This document shows, in pieces, positions 52,597-61,534 of a DNA stretch of 64,000 nucleotides; the first letter of the stretch is position 1; every line of letters starts with the position of its first letter. Origin of the DNA: JBMNEH01 sp050948665. Lineage in GTDB: Bacteria > Bacillota > Clostridia > Christensenellales > UMGS416. A model generated the notes under the pieces. It did not search any database. It was not told the DNA's origin and worked only from the letters and a program-made list of their open reading frames with translations. A program made the translations under genes and the position numbers. Location: the NCBI GenBank assembly GCA_050948665.1, contig JBMNEH010000001.1:372001-436000 (forward strand), written 5' to 3'.

Positions 52597-53043
52597 ATGA
52601 CGGACAGGGTGGAGACCTTTACCGTGCTGATCAACAGGATAGGACGGAGCATCCGCAGGATCAAGAACCAGGAAATGGCCGAGTGGGACCTGCGGGGCGC
52701 GCCGGTGGCATGCCTCTATTATCTGTATACCGAGGGGGACATGAACGCCGGGGAGCTGCGGGAGCGCTGCGAGGAGGACAAAGCGACCATCTCCCGGGCG
52801 CTGGACCATCTGGAAAAGAACGGATACCTGACCTGTGAGGCAGAGGAGGGCCGGCGGTACAGATGCCCCTACAGGCTGACGGAAAAGGGAAGGGCGGCGG
52901 GGGAGAAGGCTGCCGAAAGGATCGACGGGATCCTCAAAGAGGTCGGCAACGGACTCAGCGACGAGGAGAGGGTCGCCTTTTACCGCAGTCTTTCCATCAT
53001 CAGCGAGGGGCTGGAGACGGTGGTAAACAGGGGCGGCAGATAG
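52597..53043 (+). CDS. MarR-family transcriptional regulator
   Basis: A 148-residue winged-helix regulator. The DNA-binding core is AGELRERCEEDKATISRALD followed by HLEKNGYLTCEAEEGRRYRC, which includes the wing, and PYRLTEKGRAAGEKA. Flanking helices would form the dimer and ligand pocket. The ATG at 52597 follows GGGAGG; a longer frame from 52474 lacks a good site and would cross the promoter. It is 89 bp upstream of the DegV gene on the same strand. The ligand is unknown. Confidence 0.9.
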   Translation: MTDRVETFTVLINRIGRSIRRIKNQEMAEWDLRGAPVACLYYLYTEGDMNAGELRERCEEDKATISRALDHLEKNGYLTCEAEEGRRYRCPYRLTEKGRAAGEKAAERIDGILKEVGNGLSDEERVAFYRSLSIISEGLETVVNRGGR

Positions 53044-53132
53044 GCCGGCCCGGTATCACGGGGGAGGCCCGCGGGGAAAAAACCAAAGGGGCGCAAAACG
53101 CGCCCGGTAATATATAAAAACAGGAGCAGATG

Positions 53133-53975
53133 ATGAAGACAAGAATAATCGCGGATTCCACGGCGGACTTCCCGCCCGCGCTCAAGAGCCGTGTGCGCAC
53201 GGTGCCCCTTACCGTGTATTTCGGAGAGGAGGAATATATAGACGGGGTCACCATCGACCACAGGACCTTTTATGAAAAGCTGATAGAAAGCGATGTTCTG
53301 CCCACCACAAGCCAGGCGACGCCTGACGCCTTTATAAAGGAGTATGATAAGGTCCGGCAGGCCGGTGAGGAGGCGGTGGTGATCACGCTGGCCTCCACCT
53401 TCTCGGGTACCTATCAGAGCGCGGTGCTCGCGGCGGGGCAGTATGAGAACATCCGCGTGGTGGACAGCGCGAGCGTCGCGATCGGGACGGGTATCCTGGT
53501 GGAGATGGCGCTGAAGCTGGCGGAGACCGGGATGGGGGCGAAAGAGATCGCCGAAATACTGGAGGAGCAGAAGGAAAAAATCGTGATCGTGGCGCTGGTG
53601 GATACGCTGGAATACCTGCATAAGGGGGGCCGCCTTTCCAAAACAGCCACCATCGCGGGCACGCTGCTGAATATCAAACCGGTACTTTCGGTGACCGACG
53701 GGAAGATCAATATCCTGGGCAGGGCGCGGGGCTCAAAGACGGGCAACAACCTGCTGGTAAAGGAAATCGAGAAGGCCGGCGGCGTGGACTTCAGCAAACC
53801 GGTATTGCTGGGCTACAGCGGCATATCCGACGCGCTGCTGCTGAAATACATGGAGGACAGCCGGTATATTTGGGAAAAGAGCGCCGAAAGCCTGCGCTAT
53901 ACCACGATCGGCAGCGTGATCGGCACCCACGCGGGGCCGGGAGCGGTGGCGGCGGCGTTCTTCAAGAAAACATAA
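53133..53975 (+). CDS. DegV-family fatty-acid-binding protein
   Basis: A 280-residue DegV/FakB-type protein. Signatures are IIADSTADFP, LPTTSQATPDAF, LASTFSGTYQSA, VDTLEYLHKGGRLSKT and IGTHAGPGAVAAAFF. FakB proteins bind a fatty acid and present it to the kinase FakA; no FakA lies nearby. CAGGAG sits six bases before the ATG at 53133, with another ATG three bases earlier. A bidirectional terminator follows. Confidence 0.92.
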   Translation: MKTRIIADSTADFPPALKSRVRTVPLTVYFGEEEYIDGVTIDHRTFYEKLIESDVLPTTSQATPDAFIKEYDKVRQAGEEAVVITLASTFSGTYQSAVLAAGQYENIRVVDSASVAIGTGILVEMALKLAETGMGAKEIAEILEEQKEKIVIVALVDTLEYLHKGGRLSKTATIAGTLLNIKPVLSVTDGKINILGRARGSKTGNNLLVKEIEKAGGVDFSKPVLLGYSGISDALLLKYMEDSRYIWEKSAESLRYTTIGSVIGTHAGPGAVAAAFFKKT

Positions 53976-53991
53976 ACCCATACGGGAATCA

Positions 53992-54028
53992 TAAAAAAAC
54001 GGCGGAGGCGAGGAGCCTCCGCCGTTTT
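53992..54028. terminator. Bidirectional terminator between degV and the AraC gene
   Basis: ACGGCGGAGGC pairs with GCCTCCGCCGT, flanked by seven A on the left and TTTT on the right. It ends the convergent genes on both sides. Confidence 0.88.
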
Positions 54029-54076
54029 ATATAGCCGGAGAGGGGAAAGGTGAAACGTTTTACATGCCCGGGGGGA

Positions 54077-54859
54077 TCATTTGGAGGAGCGGTATTTATT
54101 CATGAAATCCGTGGGGGTGACGCCGATATACTCCTTGAACTGGCGGCTGAAGTAATACACATTCCCGTAGCCGCACATTTCGGCGATCCGGGAGACGGTA
54201 TACTGCCCGGAGCGGAGCAGATCGCAGGCGTAGTTGATCCTCAGCTGGATGATGTATCTCACCGGCGGGACGCCGAATTTATTGATAAAAAGCTTTCTCA
54301 GGTAAGACTCGCTGATTTGATATTTTTCCGCGAGGGCGGCGACGGAAAGACCGTCACGGAGGAAATTCTCGCTGATATGGCCGATCACCGGCTTGATGGC
54401 CTTATACTGGCTTTCGGGGATGTAGTTCCGCTTCTGGACCCCGGCAAGGATCTTATACAAGAGAGAGAGGCTCTCGAAATAGTAACCGTCATTCCTGGAG
54501 ACCCAGACGGAAAAGAGTTTTTTAAAGAGGTTGCCGACGGCGGCGTCATCCCGGAGCTTTAAGGTAAAGGCCTCCTCCGAGGGGGGGACATCCGTGTCAA
54601 AAAATACATCGATGCACTCGCCCCTTTCCTCACGGTCGACGGTGTATTCCCTGACCTCGCCCCTGGGAAGAAAGCGGATGACATTCTTTTCGCAGAGGAG
54701 GGTCTTCCCGTTGAATCTCACGACCGCCCTGCCGGAAAAGTAAAAAATCAGCTCATGGCTGGCCAGATGATCGGTAAAAGAGATGGTCCTTGTTTTGTAC
54801 TCATCCCGGCCGACCAGGATCACCCGGTTGATTTTTGTGATGAAAAAATCGCCGCGCAT
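54077..54859 (-). CDS. AraC-family regulator of the glycyl radical enzyme operon
   Basis: A 260-residue regulator with a cupin-like N-terminal sensor (SHELIFYFSGRAVVRFNGKT, IRFLPRGEVREYTV). Residues about 160-258 hold the AraC double helix-turn-helix (LSVAALAEKYQISESYLRKL, NVYYFSRQFKEYIGVTPTDF). The ATG at 54859 was chosen because the longer frame (to 55114) crosses into the divergent operon and lacks family sequence. It is divergent from the glycyl radical enzyme gene with 192 bp between starts, so it probably activates that operon in response to the substrate. Confidence 0.88.
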   Translation of the reverse strand: MRGDFFITKINRVILVGRDEYKTRTISFTDHLASHELIFYFSGRAVVRFNGKTLLCEKNVIRFLPRGEVREYTVDREERGECIDVFFDTDVPPSEEAFTLKLRDDAAVGNLFKKLFSVWVSRNDGYYFESLSLLYKILAGVQKRNYIPESQYKAIKPVIGHISENFLRDGLSVAALAEKYQISESYLRKLFINKFGVPPVRYIIQLRINYACDLLRSGQYTVSRIAEMCGYGNVYYFSRQFKEYIGVTPTDFMNKYRSSK

Positions 54860-54970
54860 CAAACAGCACCCCGGTCCATGGTAGCAGAGAGGGGCCGGGA
54901 AAGCAATATTTTCGCGGCGAAAAGTATAAATCAACCCTATTCGTGTATTTTTTTCGGAGGAAGAATCGGG

Positions 54971-55016
54971 TAGAATAGGATCAAAGGACGGCCGCGGGAT
55001 CAAAAAACACCGCGGC
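54971..55016 (+). promoter_or_regulatory. Candidate promoter and leader hairpin of the glycyl radical operon
   Basis: A -10-like TAGAAT (54971-54976) lacks a good -35 box, as expected for an activator-dependent promoter. Downstream, GCCGCGG (54991-54997) and CCGCGGC (55010-55016) form an inverted repeat in the leader, which could be an operator or an RNA hairpin. Confidence 0.4.
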
Positions 55017-55051
55017 GGGCGGCTATGACCGGGGAAGGAAAGGGAGGATTC

Positions 55052-57175
55052 ATGATCAGCAAACGCATCGAGGCGCTTACAAAGCTCACGCTGGAGGGGA
55101 AAATGTACGCCCACCCCCAGAAGACGGAATATGACCGGGAGGATTTATTCTTATCAAGGCAGGGGAGGGAATCCAAACGGCTGCGCGAGTTTATTCTGAA
55201 TCAGGAGCCGGTGCTGACCGAGTATTCCAAAATGACGGGCTTTTTCAACTGCGACGGTACGGTGGTGGGTGACGCCTTCCGGCGCGGGGGGCATAAGGCT
55301 TTCGAGGCCATGAAGGAGGATTTTTACCTCAAGCATATCGACAATCTATCTACATTCGAATGGCAGCACGCCACGGCGGATTATAAAAAGGCGCTGGAAA
55401 AGGGCATCAAGGGGATCATGGAGGAGATCGACGCGTCGATGGCCGTCCACACGGGGGAGGAGGAGAGGGAATTCCTGCGGGCCCTGAAAAGCGTGGCGGA
55501 GGCGCTGATCGGCTGGGCCCGCAAATGCTCCCAAAGGGCGCGGGAGCTTTCCGCGGCCGTCGCCAGGGAGGAATACAAGGAAAACCTGATCCGCCTGTCG
55601 GAGGCGCTGCTGCGCGTCCCGGAAAACCGGCCCTCCTCCTTCTATGAGGCGGTGCTGACCATTTACGTCTGCTTCTCGGCCGACCCGGACAGCGTGGGGA
55701 CGCTGGACAGATACCTGCGGCCCTTCTATGAGGCGGATATGGAGAAGGGCGTTTTGACGCGGGAGGAGGCCAAGGAGTATCTGCAGGAGCTGTTCCTGAT
55801 GCTGCAGGCGGCGACATCCGCCGATTCCCCCTACTTTACGCGGGGAGCGGAATCCCATTTCTGCATAGGGGGATATATGCCCGACGGCAGCGACGGATTC
55901 AGCGACATGTCAAGACTGATCCTGGAAAGCCTGATGGAACTGCCCACATGGATACCGGAGGTCACCCTCCGCTGGACGGCCAAGACGCCCAAGGAGGTGT
56001 TCCGGTTCGCGCTGGACTGCGAGAGGAAGGACCCGTTCAAGAGGATCGCCTTCCAGAACGACGAAAAGCGGCTCAAATGCTATACCGAGATCTGCGGCTT
56101 CCCCTTTGAGAAGGCGGTGGCCTATACCACGGTGGGCTGCAATGAGCCGGCGTTTTTAGGGGCGATCACCGGGAGCAACTCCAAGATCAATTTCGCCCGG
56201 TCGACCGAGACGCTGTTCCATAAGAAGAGCGAAAAGATCATCAGCGCCGGGTCTTTTGAGGAATATTACGAGATTTTCCTGGAGGAGCTTTTCAGCGACC
56301 TCACCACCGCCTACGCCTATGACGACGCCTACAACAGGGTAAGGGCCAGGGATATCAATTACCTCTCCTCCCTGTTCTTCCAGGGATGCGTGGAAAAGGC
56401 GAAGAGCCTGACGCGGGGGGCGGGGGATATCGTGATCGCCTCGCCGATGTATATGGGGATCACCAATGTCATCGACGGGCTGATCGCGGTCAAGCAGTTT
56501 GTGTTTGACGAGAAGATCGTCACGATGGAGGAGCTGGTCGCGGCGGTACAGGCCAACTGGGAGGGCTATGAGGACCTGCGCAGGCTGATCGTCAACAGGG
56601 GGGACTTCTTCGGCAACGATACCGAACGCTCAAACGGCGCGGCGCAGAAACTTTACCGCAGCCTGTACGAATTCTTAAAGGACAAAAAGAACCTGTTCGG
56701 CTACCAGTGGCTGGTGGGGGACCTGATGGGGTATAATGTCCACCACAAATGGTTCGGCGAGAGGATGGAGGCGACGCCGGACGGCAGGTACCGGGGGGAG
56801 AGCCTGAAATTCGGACTGGGGCAGAGCGAGGGCAGGGACAGGGCCGGCCTCTCGGCGCTGCTGAATTCCGTCGCCAAGGCCGACCCCAGCGGGATCGGCT
56901 GCGGGAGCACGGTGACGAATTTCATGATCGACGAGCAGTTGGTCAAAAATGACGCGCATTTCGAGAAGACTGTTGACCTGCTGGAGACCTACTTCAAAAA
57001 CGGGGGCGTCCATTTCCAGCTGACCTATGTTTCCAAGGAGGACCTGATCAACGCTAAGGTGACGCCGGAGGATTATAAGAACATACGAGTAAGGGTATCG
57101 GGATTCTCGGATTACTTTGTGAATCTGAATGAGACGATACAGGACGATATTATTGACAGGACGACGCAGAAATGA
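55052..57175 (+). CDS. Glycyl radical enzyme of unassigned subfamily
   Basis: A 707-residue oxygen-sensitive enzyme. The C-terminal glycyl radical motif RVSGFSDYF has the radical Gly at 684, and the active-site loop TTVGCNEP has the thiyl Cys at C363 and a conserved acid E365. It is shorter than the best-known dehydratases and lyases (about 790-850). The GCNEP loop differs from the GCVEP seen in glycerol, choline, hydroxyproline and isethionate enzymes as I recall them. The ATG at 55052 follows GGGAGG. Downstream coupled genes (SDR, amidohydrolase, activase) suggest an eliminase or lyase whose product is then reduced or hydrolysed. No microcompartment shell genes are present. The substrate is unknown. 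Confidence 0.9.
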   Translation: MISKRIEALTKLTLEGKMYAHPQKTEYDREDLFLSRQGRESKRLREFILNQEPVLTEYSKMTGFFNCDGTVVGDAFRRGGHKAFEAMKEDFYLKHIDNLSTFEWQHATADYKKALEKGIKGIMEEIDASMAVHTGEEEREFLRALKSVAEALIGWARKCSQRARELSAAVAREEYKENLIRLSEALLRVPENRPSSFYEAVLTIYVCFSADPDSVGTLDRYLRPFYEADMEKGVLTREEAKEYLQELFLMLQAATSADSPYFTRGAESHFCIGGYMPDGSDGFSDMSRLILESLMELPTWIPEVTLRWTAKTPKEVFRFALDCERKDPFKRIAFQNDEKRLKCYTEICGFPFEKAVAYTTVGCNEPAFLGAITGSNSKINFARSTETLFHKKSEKIISAGSFEEYYEIFLEELFSDLTTAYAYDDAYNRVRARDINYLSSLFFQGCVEKAKSLTRGAGDIVIASPMYMGITNVIDGLIAVKQFVFDEKIVTMEELVAAVQANWEGYEDLRRLIVNRGDFFGNDTERSNGAAQKLYRSLYEFLKDKKNLFGYQWLVGDLMGYNVHHKWFGERMEATPDGRYRGESLKFGLGQSEGRDRAGLSALLNSVAKADPSGIGCGSTVTNFMIDEQLVKNDAHFEKTVDLLETYFKNGGVHFQLTYVSKEDLINAKVTPEDYKNIRVRVSGFSDYFVNLNETIQDDIIDRTTQK

Positions 57176-57921
57176 AATTAAGGAACGAGAACATCCTCAT
57201 TTTCGGCGGGGGGAGCGGGATCGGCAAGGCCATCGCGAAGCGCTTTATCGAGGCGGGGGCGAGGGTATGCGTCACCGGCAGGACAAAGGAGAAGCTGGAG
57301 GCGGCCGCCCGGGAGATCGGCTCGGAGAGGTTATGCCACAGGGTGTTCGATATCACCGATATCGAGGGGCACCGGGCCTTATTCCGGGAATGCGCGGAGG
57401 TCATGGGCGGGCTTGACGGCTTCGTCAACGCCGCGGCGGTGGGCTCCAGCGCGCTGGGCAGGGGGTATGAGCCCTGGGATATCACCCCGGCGGAGTGGGA
57501 CAGGATCACCGAGACGGATTTCAAGGCGGCCTATTTCCTGACGCGGAACGAGATCGACTACCTGCTGGAAAACCGGATCCGGGGCAATATCCTGAACCTC
57601 GCCTCCAACGCGGCCTGCATGGATATCGTGGGCAGCTACGGCGCGGCGAAGGCGGCTGTCATCAGATGGACACGGGCCTTCGGGAAGAAGTACGGGCATG
57701 ACGGCATCATCATCAACGGCATCGCGCCGGGGGCGACCTTTACCCCGATGATCTCCCACTACGCCCACGCCATCGACCAGAGATACGAGCGGCACGCCAT
57801 CGAGCGGTTTATCCGGCCGGAGGAGATCGCGGAGCTGGCCTTTTACCTGATGAGCGATTACGGGGAAATCATATGCGGGCACACGGTGGTGGCCGACGGA
57901 GGGGACAATGCGGCATTTTAA
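57172..57921 (+). CDS. Short-chain dehydrogenase/reductase
   Basis: A 249-residue NAD(P)-dependent SDR. Cofactor motif GGGSGIGKA near the N-terminus, NAA at 86-88 (FVNAAAV), catalytic S145 (NLASNAAC) and Y156-x3-K160 (SYGAAKAAV). The acidic or neutral end of strand 2 (VTGRTKEKL, with Arg) hints at NADP(H) use. Starts inside the stop of the glycyl radical enzyme gene (ATGA), so it is tightly coupled. It probably reduces or oxidises the product or substrate of that enzyme (inference). Confidence 0.92.
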   Translation: MKLRNENILIFGGGSGIGKAIAKRFIEAGARVCVTGRTKEKLEAAAREIGSERLCHRVFDITDIEGHRALFRECAEVMGGLDGFVNAAAVGSSALGRGYEPWDITPAEWDRITETDFKAAYFLTRNEIDYLLENRIRGNILNLASNAACMDIVGSYGAAKAAVIRWTRAFGKKYGHDGIIINGIAPGATFTPMISHYAHAIDQRYERHAIERFIRPEEIAELAFYLMSDYGEIICGHTVVADGGDNAAF

Positions 57922-58816
57922 CACGGTATTGGGAAAGATCCCCAAGAATGAGGTGGGGACGGCGCTGACCCATGAGCATATCTGCTGCTACAGCGAGTAT
58001 CTGTATCAGATGGCGGGAAGCCGCTATCTGGACAAGACGAAACTGCTGGAGGCGGCGGCGGAATACTTAAAAACGATGAAGGAGAGGTACGGGCTAAGCA
58101 CTTTCGTCGACTGCACGGCGGTCAATATCGGCAGGGATATCGAGCTGTTAAAGGAGGTGTCCCGCAGGACGGGGGTGCATATCATCTGCTCGACGGGGTT
58201 TTATTATACGGAGGAGACCCTGTTTGCCAACCTCGCGACGGAGCCTATCGCGGAGGCGATGATCGAGGACGCCGGGAAGGTCAACGCCGGCGTCATCAAA
58301 TGCGCGGTGGAGCAGGAGAAGCTCACGCCCTTTCATGAGAAGATCCTGCGGGCCACGGCAATGGCGCAGCGGGTATTGAAGATCCCCATCGTGCTGCACA
58401 CAAACGCGAAGAACCGGAACGGCAAAAGGGCGCTGGAGATCCTGCTCTCGGAGGGGGTGAAGGCGCCGGCGATCACGGTGGGACACCTGAGCGATACGGA
58501 GGATTACGAATACGTCAAGCAGATCCTGCGGTACGGGTGCTATATCGGACTGGACAGGCTGTACGGGCACACCGATGAGGAGTACATCCGCCGGAAGGTC
58601 GAAAGCATCATGGAATACCGGGGCAGCGGGTACGAGGACAGGATACTGCTGTCCCACGACGCGTTGTTTTTTAACGGGTTCGAGGCGGAGCCGGACATCA
58701 ACCCGAAGCCCAGATTCGCCTACTGCTTCGAGGCGATTTTACCGCGGCTGCCCAAGGCGGCGGCTGAGAAGATCATGAAGGAAAACCCCGCCGGCATGCT
58801 GGCCTGCGGGGAATAA
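57908..58816 (+). CDS. Phosphotriesterase-like metal-dependent hydrolase
   Basis: A 302-residue amidohydrolase-superfamily protein of the phosphotriesterase group. All metal ligands are present: H22-x-H24 (LTHEHICC), a carbamylation candidate K131 (GVIKCAVE), H164 (VLHTNAK), H193 (VGHLSDT) and D251 (LSHDALFF). Members hydrolyse lactones, phosphotriesters or related esters. Overlaps the SDR by 14 nt. A lactonase acting on the SDR product is a plausible chemical pairing, but this is inference. Confidence 0.9.
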   Translation: MRHFNTVLGKIPKNEVGTALTHEHICCYSEYLYQMAGSRYLDKTKLLEAAAEYLKTMKERYGLSTFVDCTAVNIGRDIELLKEVSRRTGVHIICSTGFYYTEETLFANLATEPIAEAMIEDAGKVNAGVIKCAVEQEKLTPFHEKILRATAMAQRVLKIPIVLHTNAKNRNGKRALEILLSEGVKAPAITVGHLSDTEDYEYVKQILRYGCYIGLDRLYGHTDEEYIRRKVESIMEYRGSGYEDRILLSHDALFFNGFEAEPDINPKPRFAYCFEAILPRLPKAAAEKIMKENPAGMLACGE

Positions 58817-58833
58817 ACCGAAGGGGAGACCGG

Positions 58834-59685
58834 ATGCCGAAAGCGACGATTTTTGATATAGAACGGAATTCCTTTGTGGACGGACCGGGGATCCGGACGA
58901 CGGTGTTTTTCAAGGGATGCAACCTGGAATGCGCCTGGTGCCACAACCCGGAGGGCATGGACGGCAAGCCCCAGATGATGTTTTACCGGGACAAATGCAG
59001 GGGCTGCGGAAAATGCCGGGAGATCTGCCCCACCCCGGGGGATTGCAGGCTGTGCGGGAAATGCGCGATCTACTGCCCGGCGGACGCCCGGAAGATCTGC
59101 GGGAGGGAATACACCGTTAACGAGGTGTTCGGCGAGGTCGTCAAGGACAGGGCGTATTACGACAACTCGGGAGGCGGGGTCACGTTCTCGGGCGGGGAGA
59201 GCATGCTGCAGATCGATTTCCTGGAGGAGATACTGAAAAAATGCAAGGAAAACGGCATCCACACCGCGGCGGATACCGCGGGGCATGTGCCGTACGGGTA
59301 TTTTGAGAGGATACTGCCCTATACCGATCTGTTCCTGTATGATATCAAATGCATCGACGGGGAAAAACACAGACAATACACCGGCGCGGATAATCAGCGC
59401 ATATTGGACAACCTCGAAAAACTGTTTCGGGCGGGCGCCAAGATATGGATACGCATCCCGGTCATCGCGGAGGTGAACGACAGCCCGGAGGAGATGGAGG
59501 GCATCAAGGCGCTTTTATCGGCATACGGAAGGCCGGAAAAAATCGAGCTGCTGCCCTACCACGCGATGGGGGAGAACAAGTACGCGGCCATCGGGCGGGA
59601 GGCCCGAACATTCCGCGCCCCGGACGGGGAGAGGATGGAAATGCTGCGGGCCGTGTTTTCAGACACATCATATAAAATCAAATAA
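58834..59685 (+). CDS. Glycyl radical enzyme activating enzyme (radical SAM)
   Basis: A 283-residue activase that installs the glycyl radical. Radical SAM cluster cysteines are C29-x3-C33-x2-C36 (GCNLECAWC). A ferredoxin-like insert carries two more 4Fe-4S clusters (C55, C58, C61, C65 and C71, C74, C77, C81). The SAM-binding GGGVTFSGGE and LFLYDIKCID motifs are intact. Seventeen bases after the hydrolase stop, with AAGGGGAG upstream of the ATG. It activates the enzyme encoded at 55052. The two-cluster insert is typical of activases for dehydratase/lyase-type enzymes, not of pyruvate formate-lyase. Confidence 0.95.
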   Translation: MPKATIFDIERNSFVDGPGIRTTVFFKGCNLECAWCHNPEGMDGKPQMMFYRDKCRGCGKCREICPTPGDCRLCGKCAIYCPADARKICGREYTVNEVFGEVVKDRAYYDNSGGGVTFSGGESMLQIDFLEEILKKCKENGIHTAADTAGHVPYGYFERILPYTDLFLYDIKCIDGEKHRQYTGADNQRILDNLEKLFRAGAKIWIRIPVIAEVNDSPEEMEGIKALLSAYGRPEKIELLPYHAMGENKYAAIGREARTFRAPDGERMEMLRAVFSDTSYKIK

Positions 59686-59722
59686 AATAAAATCAATTCG
59701 TTCTTTCTATATGTCAAATTTA

Positions 59723-59731
59723 TGGTATAAT
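59723..59731 (+). promoter_or_regulatory. Extended -10 promoter before the beta-lactamase-family gene
   Basis: TGGTATAAT gives an extended -10 (TGn plus TATAAT at 59726-59731); the -35 region is weak. Transcription may thus be independent of the glycyl radical operon. Confidence 0.5.
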
Positions 59732-59761
59732 GAGGTAAAGACCGGGTAAAGAGGTTTGACC

Positions 59762-60901
59762 ATGTTTGAGAGGACGAAACAATTTTGCGACTCATTTCTG
59801 GAGATGGGGGTCCCCGGTTTCGATTTGGCGATTTACAAGGACGGGGAGCCCGCGCTGCGGTACGGCAACGGCTGCAGCGACATTGAAAACAAGGTCAAAA
59901 TACAGGGCAACGAAAGATATAATATTTACTCCTGCTCCAAGCTGATCACCTGCGCCGCAGCGCTGCAGCTGTGGGAGAGGGGCGCTTTTTCATTGGAGGA
60001 CAGGCTTTCCGACTATATGCCGGAGTTCGCGGATATGACAACGCGAACCGACGGGGGCGCCAGAAGGGCGGAGAAGCCGATCCTCATCCGGCATTTGTTT
60101 GAAATGACGGCGGGCTTTTCCTATGAGACGGAGTCCCCCCAGCTGATGAAATGCAGGGAGGAGACGGGGGGCAGGTGCCAAACCCGGGAGGCGATGAAGT
60201 ACCTGGCGCGGGAGCCCCTGCTGTTCGAGCCGGGGGACAGGTGGGAATACAGCCTCTGCCACGATGTGCTGGCGGCGCTGGTCGAGGTGATCTCGGGGGA
60301 ACGGTTCGAGGACTATGTAAAAAGGCATATTTTTGATATCGCCGGCATGAAGGATTCCACCTTTATGCTGCCGGAGGAGGAGAGCGACACGATCGCCGCG
60401 CAGTACGCCTACGCGGAGGGCAGGGTCATCAATATCGGCAAGCATATCACCCCCTACAAGCTGGGCAGGGAATACGCCTCGGGCGGCGCGGGGGGGATAT
60501 CCACGGTGGACGATTACATCAAATTTCTGGAGGGGCTCCGGACGGGGCTGCTGCTGGAACCGGAGACGCTGCGGCTGATGCAGACCGACAGGCTGACGGA
60601 ACACCAGAAGCGCACCTACTGGACAAGGGAGACCCACGGGTACGGGCTGGGGGTACGCTGCCCCAAGGGAGACGGGCGGTATCAGGACTTCGGCTGGGGC
60701 GGGGCGGCCAGCGCCTACGCGGCGGCGGATACGGAAAACGGGATCACGATCTATTTCGGGTGCCACCTGATCGCCTCGCCGGCCAAGGAATTGCGCCCGA
60801 TGCTGTACAGATTCGCAAGGGCGGAGCTGCTGGACAAGGCCGAGTTCGCGGAGATACGGAGGGACTTAAAGACGGCGCAGGATTATCCGTTCCCTTATTG
60901 A
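59762..60901 (+). CDS. Serine beta-lactamase-family hydrolase (class C/esterase type)
   Basis: A 379-residue cytoplasmic protein with the fold of class C beta-lactamases, esterases and D-aminopeptidases. The nucleophile motif is SxxK (YSCSKLIT) and the C-terminal motif lies near DFGWGGAAS. The usual YxN motif reads YSL (WEYSLCHD), so catalysis may differ. No signal peptide is seen, which argues against an antibiotic-resistance role. The ATG at 59762 follows GAGG. It is 76 nt downstream of the activase and 35 nt upstream of a flavin-reductase-like gene, perhaps part of the same catabolic set. Confidence 0.85.
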   Translation: MFERTKQFCDSFLEMGVPGFDLAIYKDGEPALRYGNGCSDIENKVKIQGNERYNIYSCSKLITCAAALQLWERGAFSLEDRLSDYMPEFADMTTRTDGGARRAEKPILIRHLFEMTAGFSYETESPQLMKCREETGGRCQTREAMKYLAREPLLFEPGDRWEYSLCHDVLAALVEVISGERFEDYVKRHIFDIAGMKDSTFMLPEEESDTIAAQYAYAEGRVINIGKHITPYKLGREYASGGAGGISTVDDYIKFLEGLRTGLLLEPETLRLMQTDRLTEHQKRTYWTRETHGYGLGVRCPKGDGRYQDFGWGGAASAYAAADTENGITIYFGCHLIASPAKELRPMLYRFARAELLDKAEFAEIRRDLKTAQDYPFPY

Positions 60902-60936
60902 GGGGGCGCGAAGAAAACCCGAAGGAGGAAAGAAAT

Positions 60937-61461
60937 ATGATGAGAGAAGCGATACGGGCATTCGACTACGCGGAGCGGATCCTCAAGGCGCTGCCGGAGG
61001 GGATCCTGCTCAACACGATGGACGAGAAATTCAACAGCATGGTCATCGGCTGGGGGCAGATGGGCATCCTCTGGGGGCAGCCCACATTCACCGTGTATGT
61101 CCGCCAGAGCCGCTATACCAAGCCGGCGCTGGACAGGACGCGGGAATTCACCGTTTCCGTACCGTTGGAGGGGGAGCTGAGCAGGGAGGTATTCCGGATC
61201 TGCGGCAGGCAGTCCGGGCGGGAGACAGACAAGGCGAAGGCCGCCGGACTCACATTGGCGGGGGCGGAGAAGATCAACACGCCGGGCATCAAGGAGGTGC
61301 CGCTGACGCTGGAATGCAGGGTATTGTACCAGCAGGACCAGGTGTTGGAATATCTTCCGGAGGAACTGCGGGAGCGGATGTACGGCCGGGAGGGCAACGC
61401 CGGGGATTTCCACACGACCTATGTAGGGCAGATCGTAAGCGCCTACATCATCCGGGAATAA
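60937..61461 (+). CDS. Flavin reductase-like (FMN-binding split-barrel) protein
   Basis: A 174-residue protein of the flavin reductase-like group. The N-terminal GILLNTMDEKFNSMVIGWGQ and VYVRQSRYTKPALDRTREFT, with FTVSVPL, match FMN-binding split-barrel proteins that reduce flavin or small electron carriers. The ATG at 60937 follows AAGGAGG. It sits right behind the beta-lactamase-family gene and probably shares its transcript. Its partner is not known. Confidence 0.85.
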   Translation: MMREAIRAFDYAERILKALPEGILLNTMDEKFNSMVIGWGQMGILWGQPTFTVYVRQSRYTKPALDRTREFTVSVPLEGELSREVFRICGRQSGRETDKAKAAGLTLAGAEKINTPGIKEVPLTLECRVLYQQDQVLEYLPEELRERMYGREGNAGDFHTTYVGQIVSAYIIRE

Positions 61462-61534
61462 GAGGCAGGGCACGAGAGCCGGTATTCAAAAAAACGCGTT
61501 AAACACCGCACGTGAAAAGCGGAAGTGAAGGACA

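Noticed and set aside
59762..60901. Beta-lactam resistance gene
   Set aside because: The protein has no signal peptide and the YxN motif is changed. Context is catabolic, so it is described only as a member of the serine beta-lactamase fold family.
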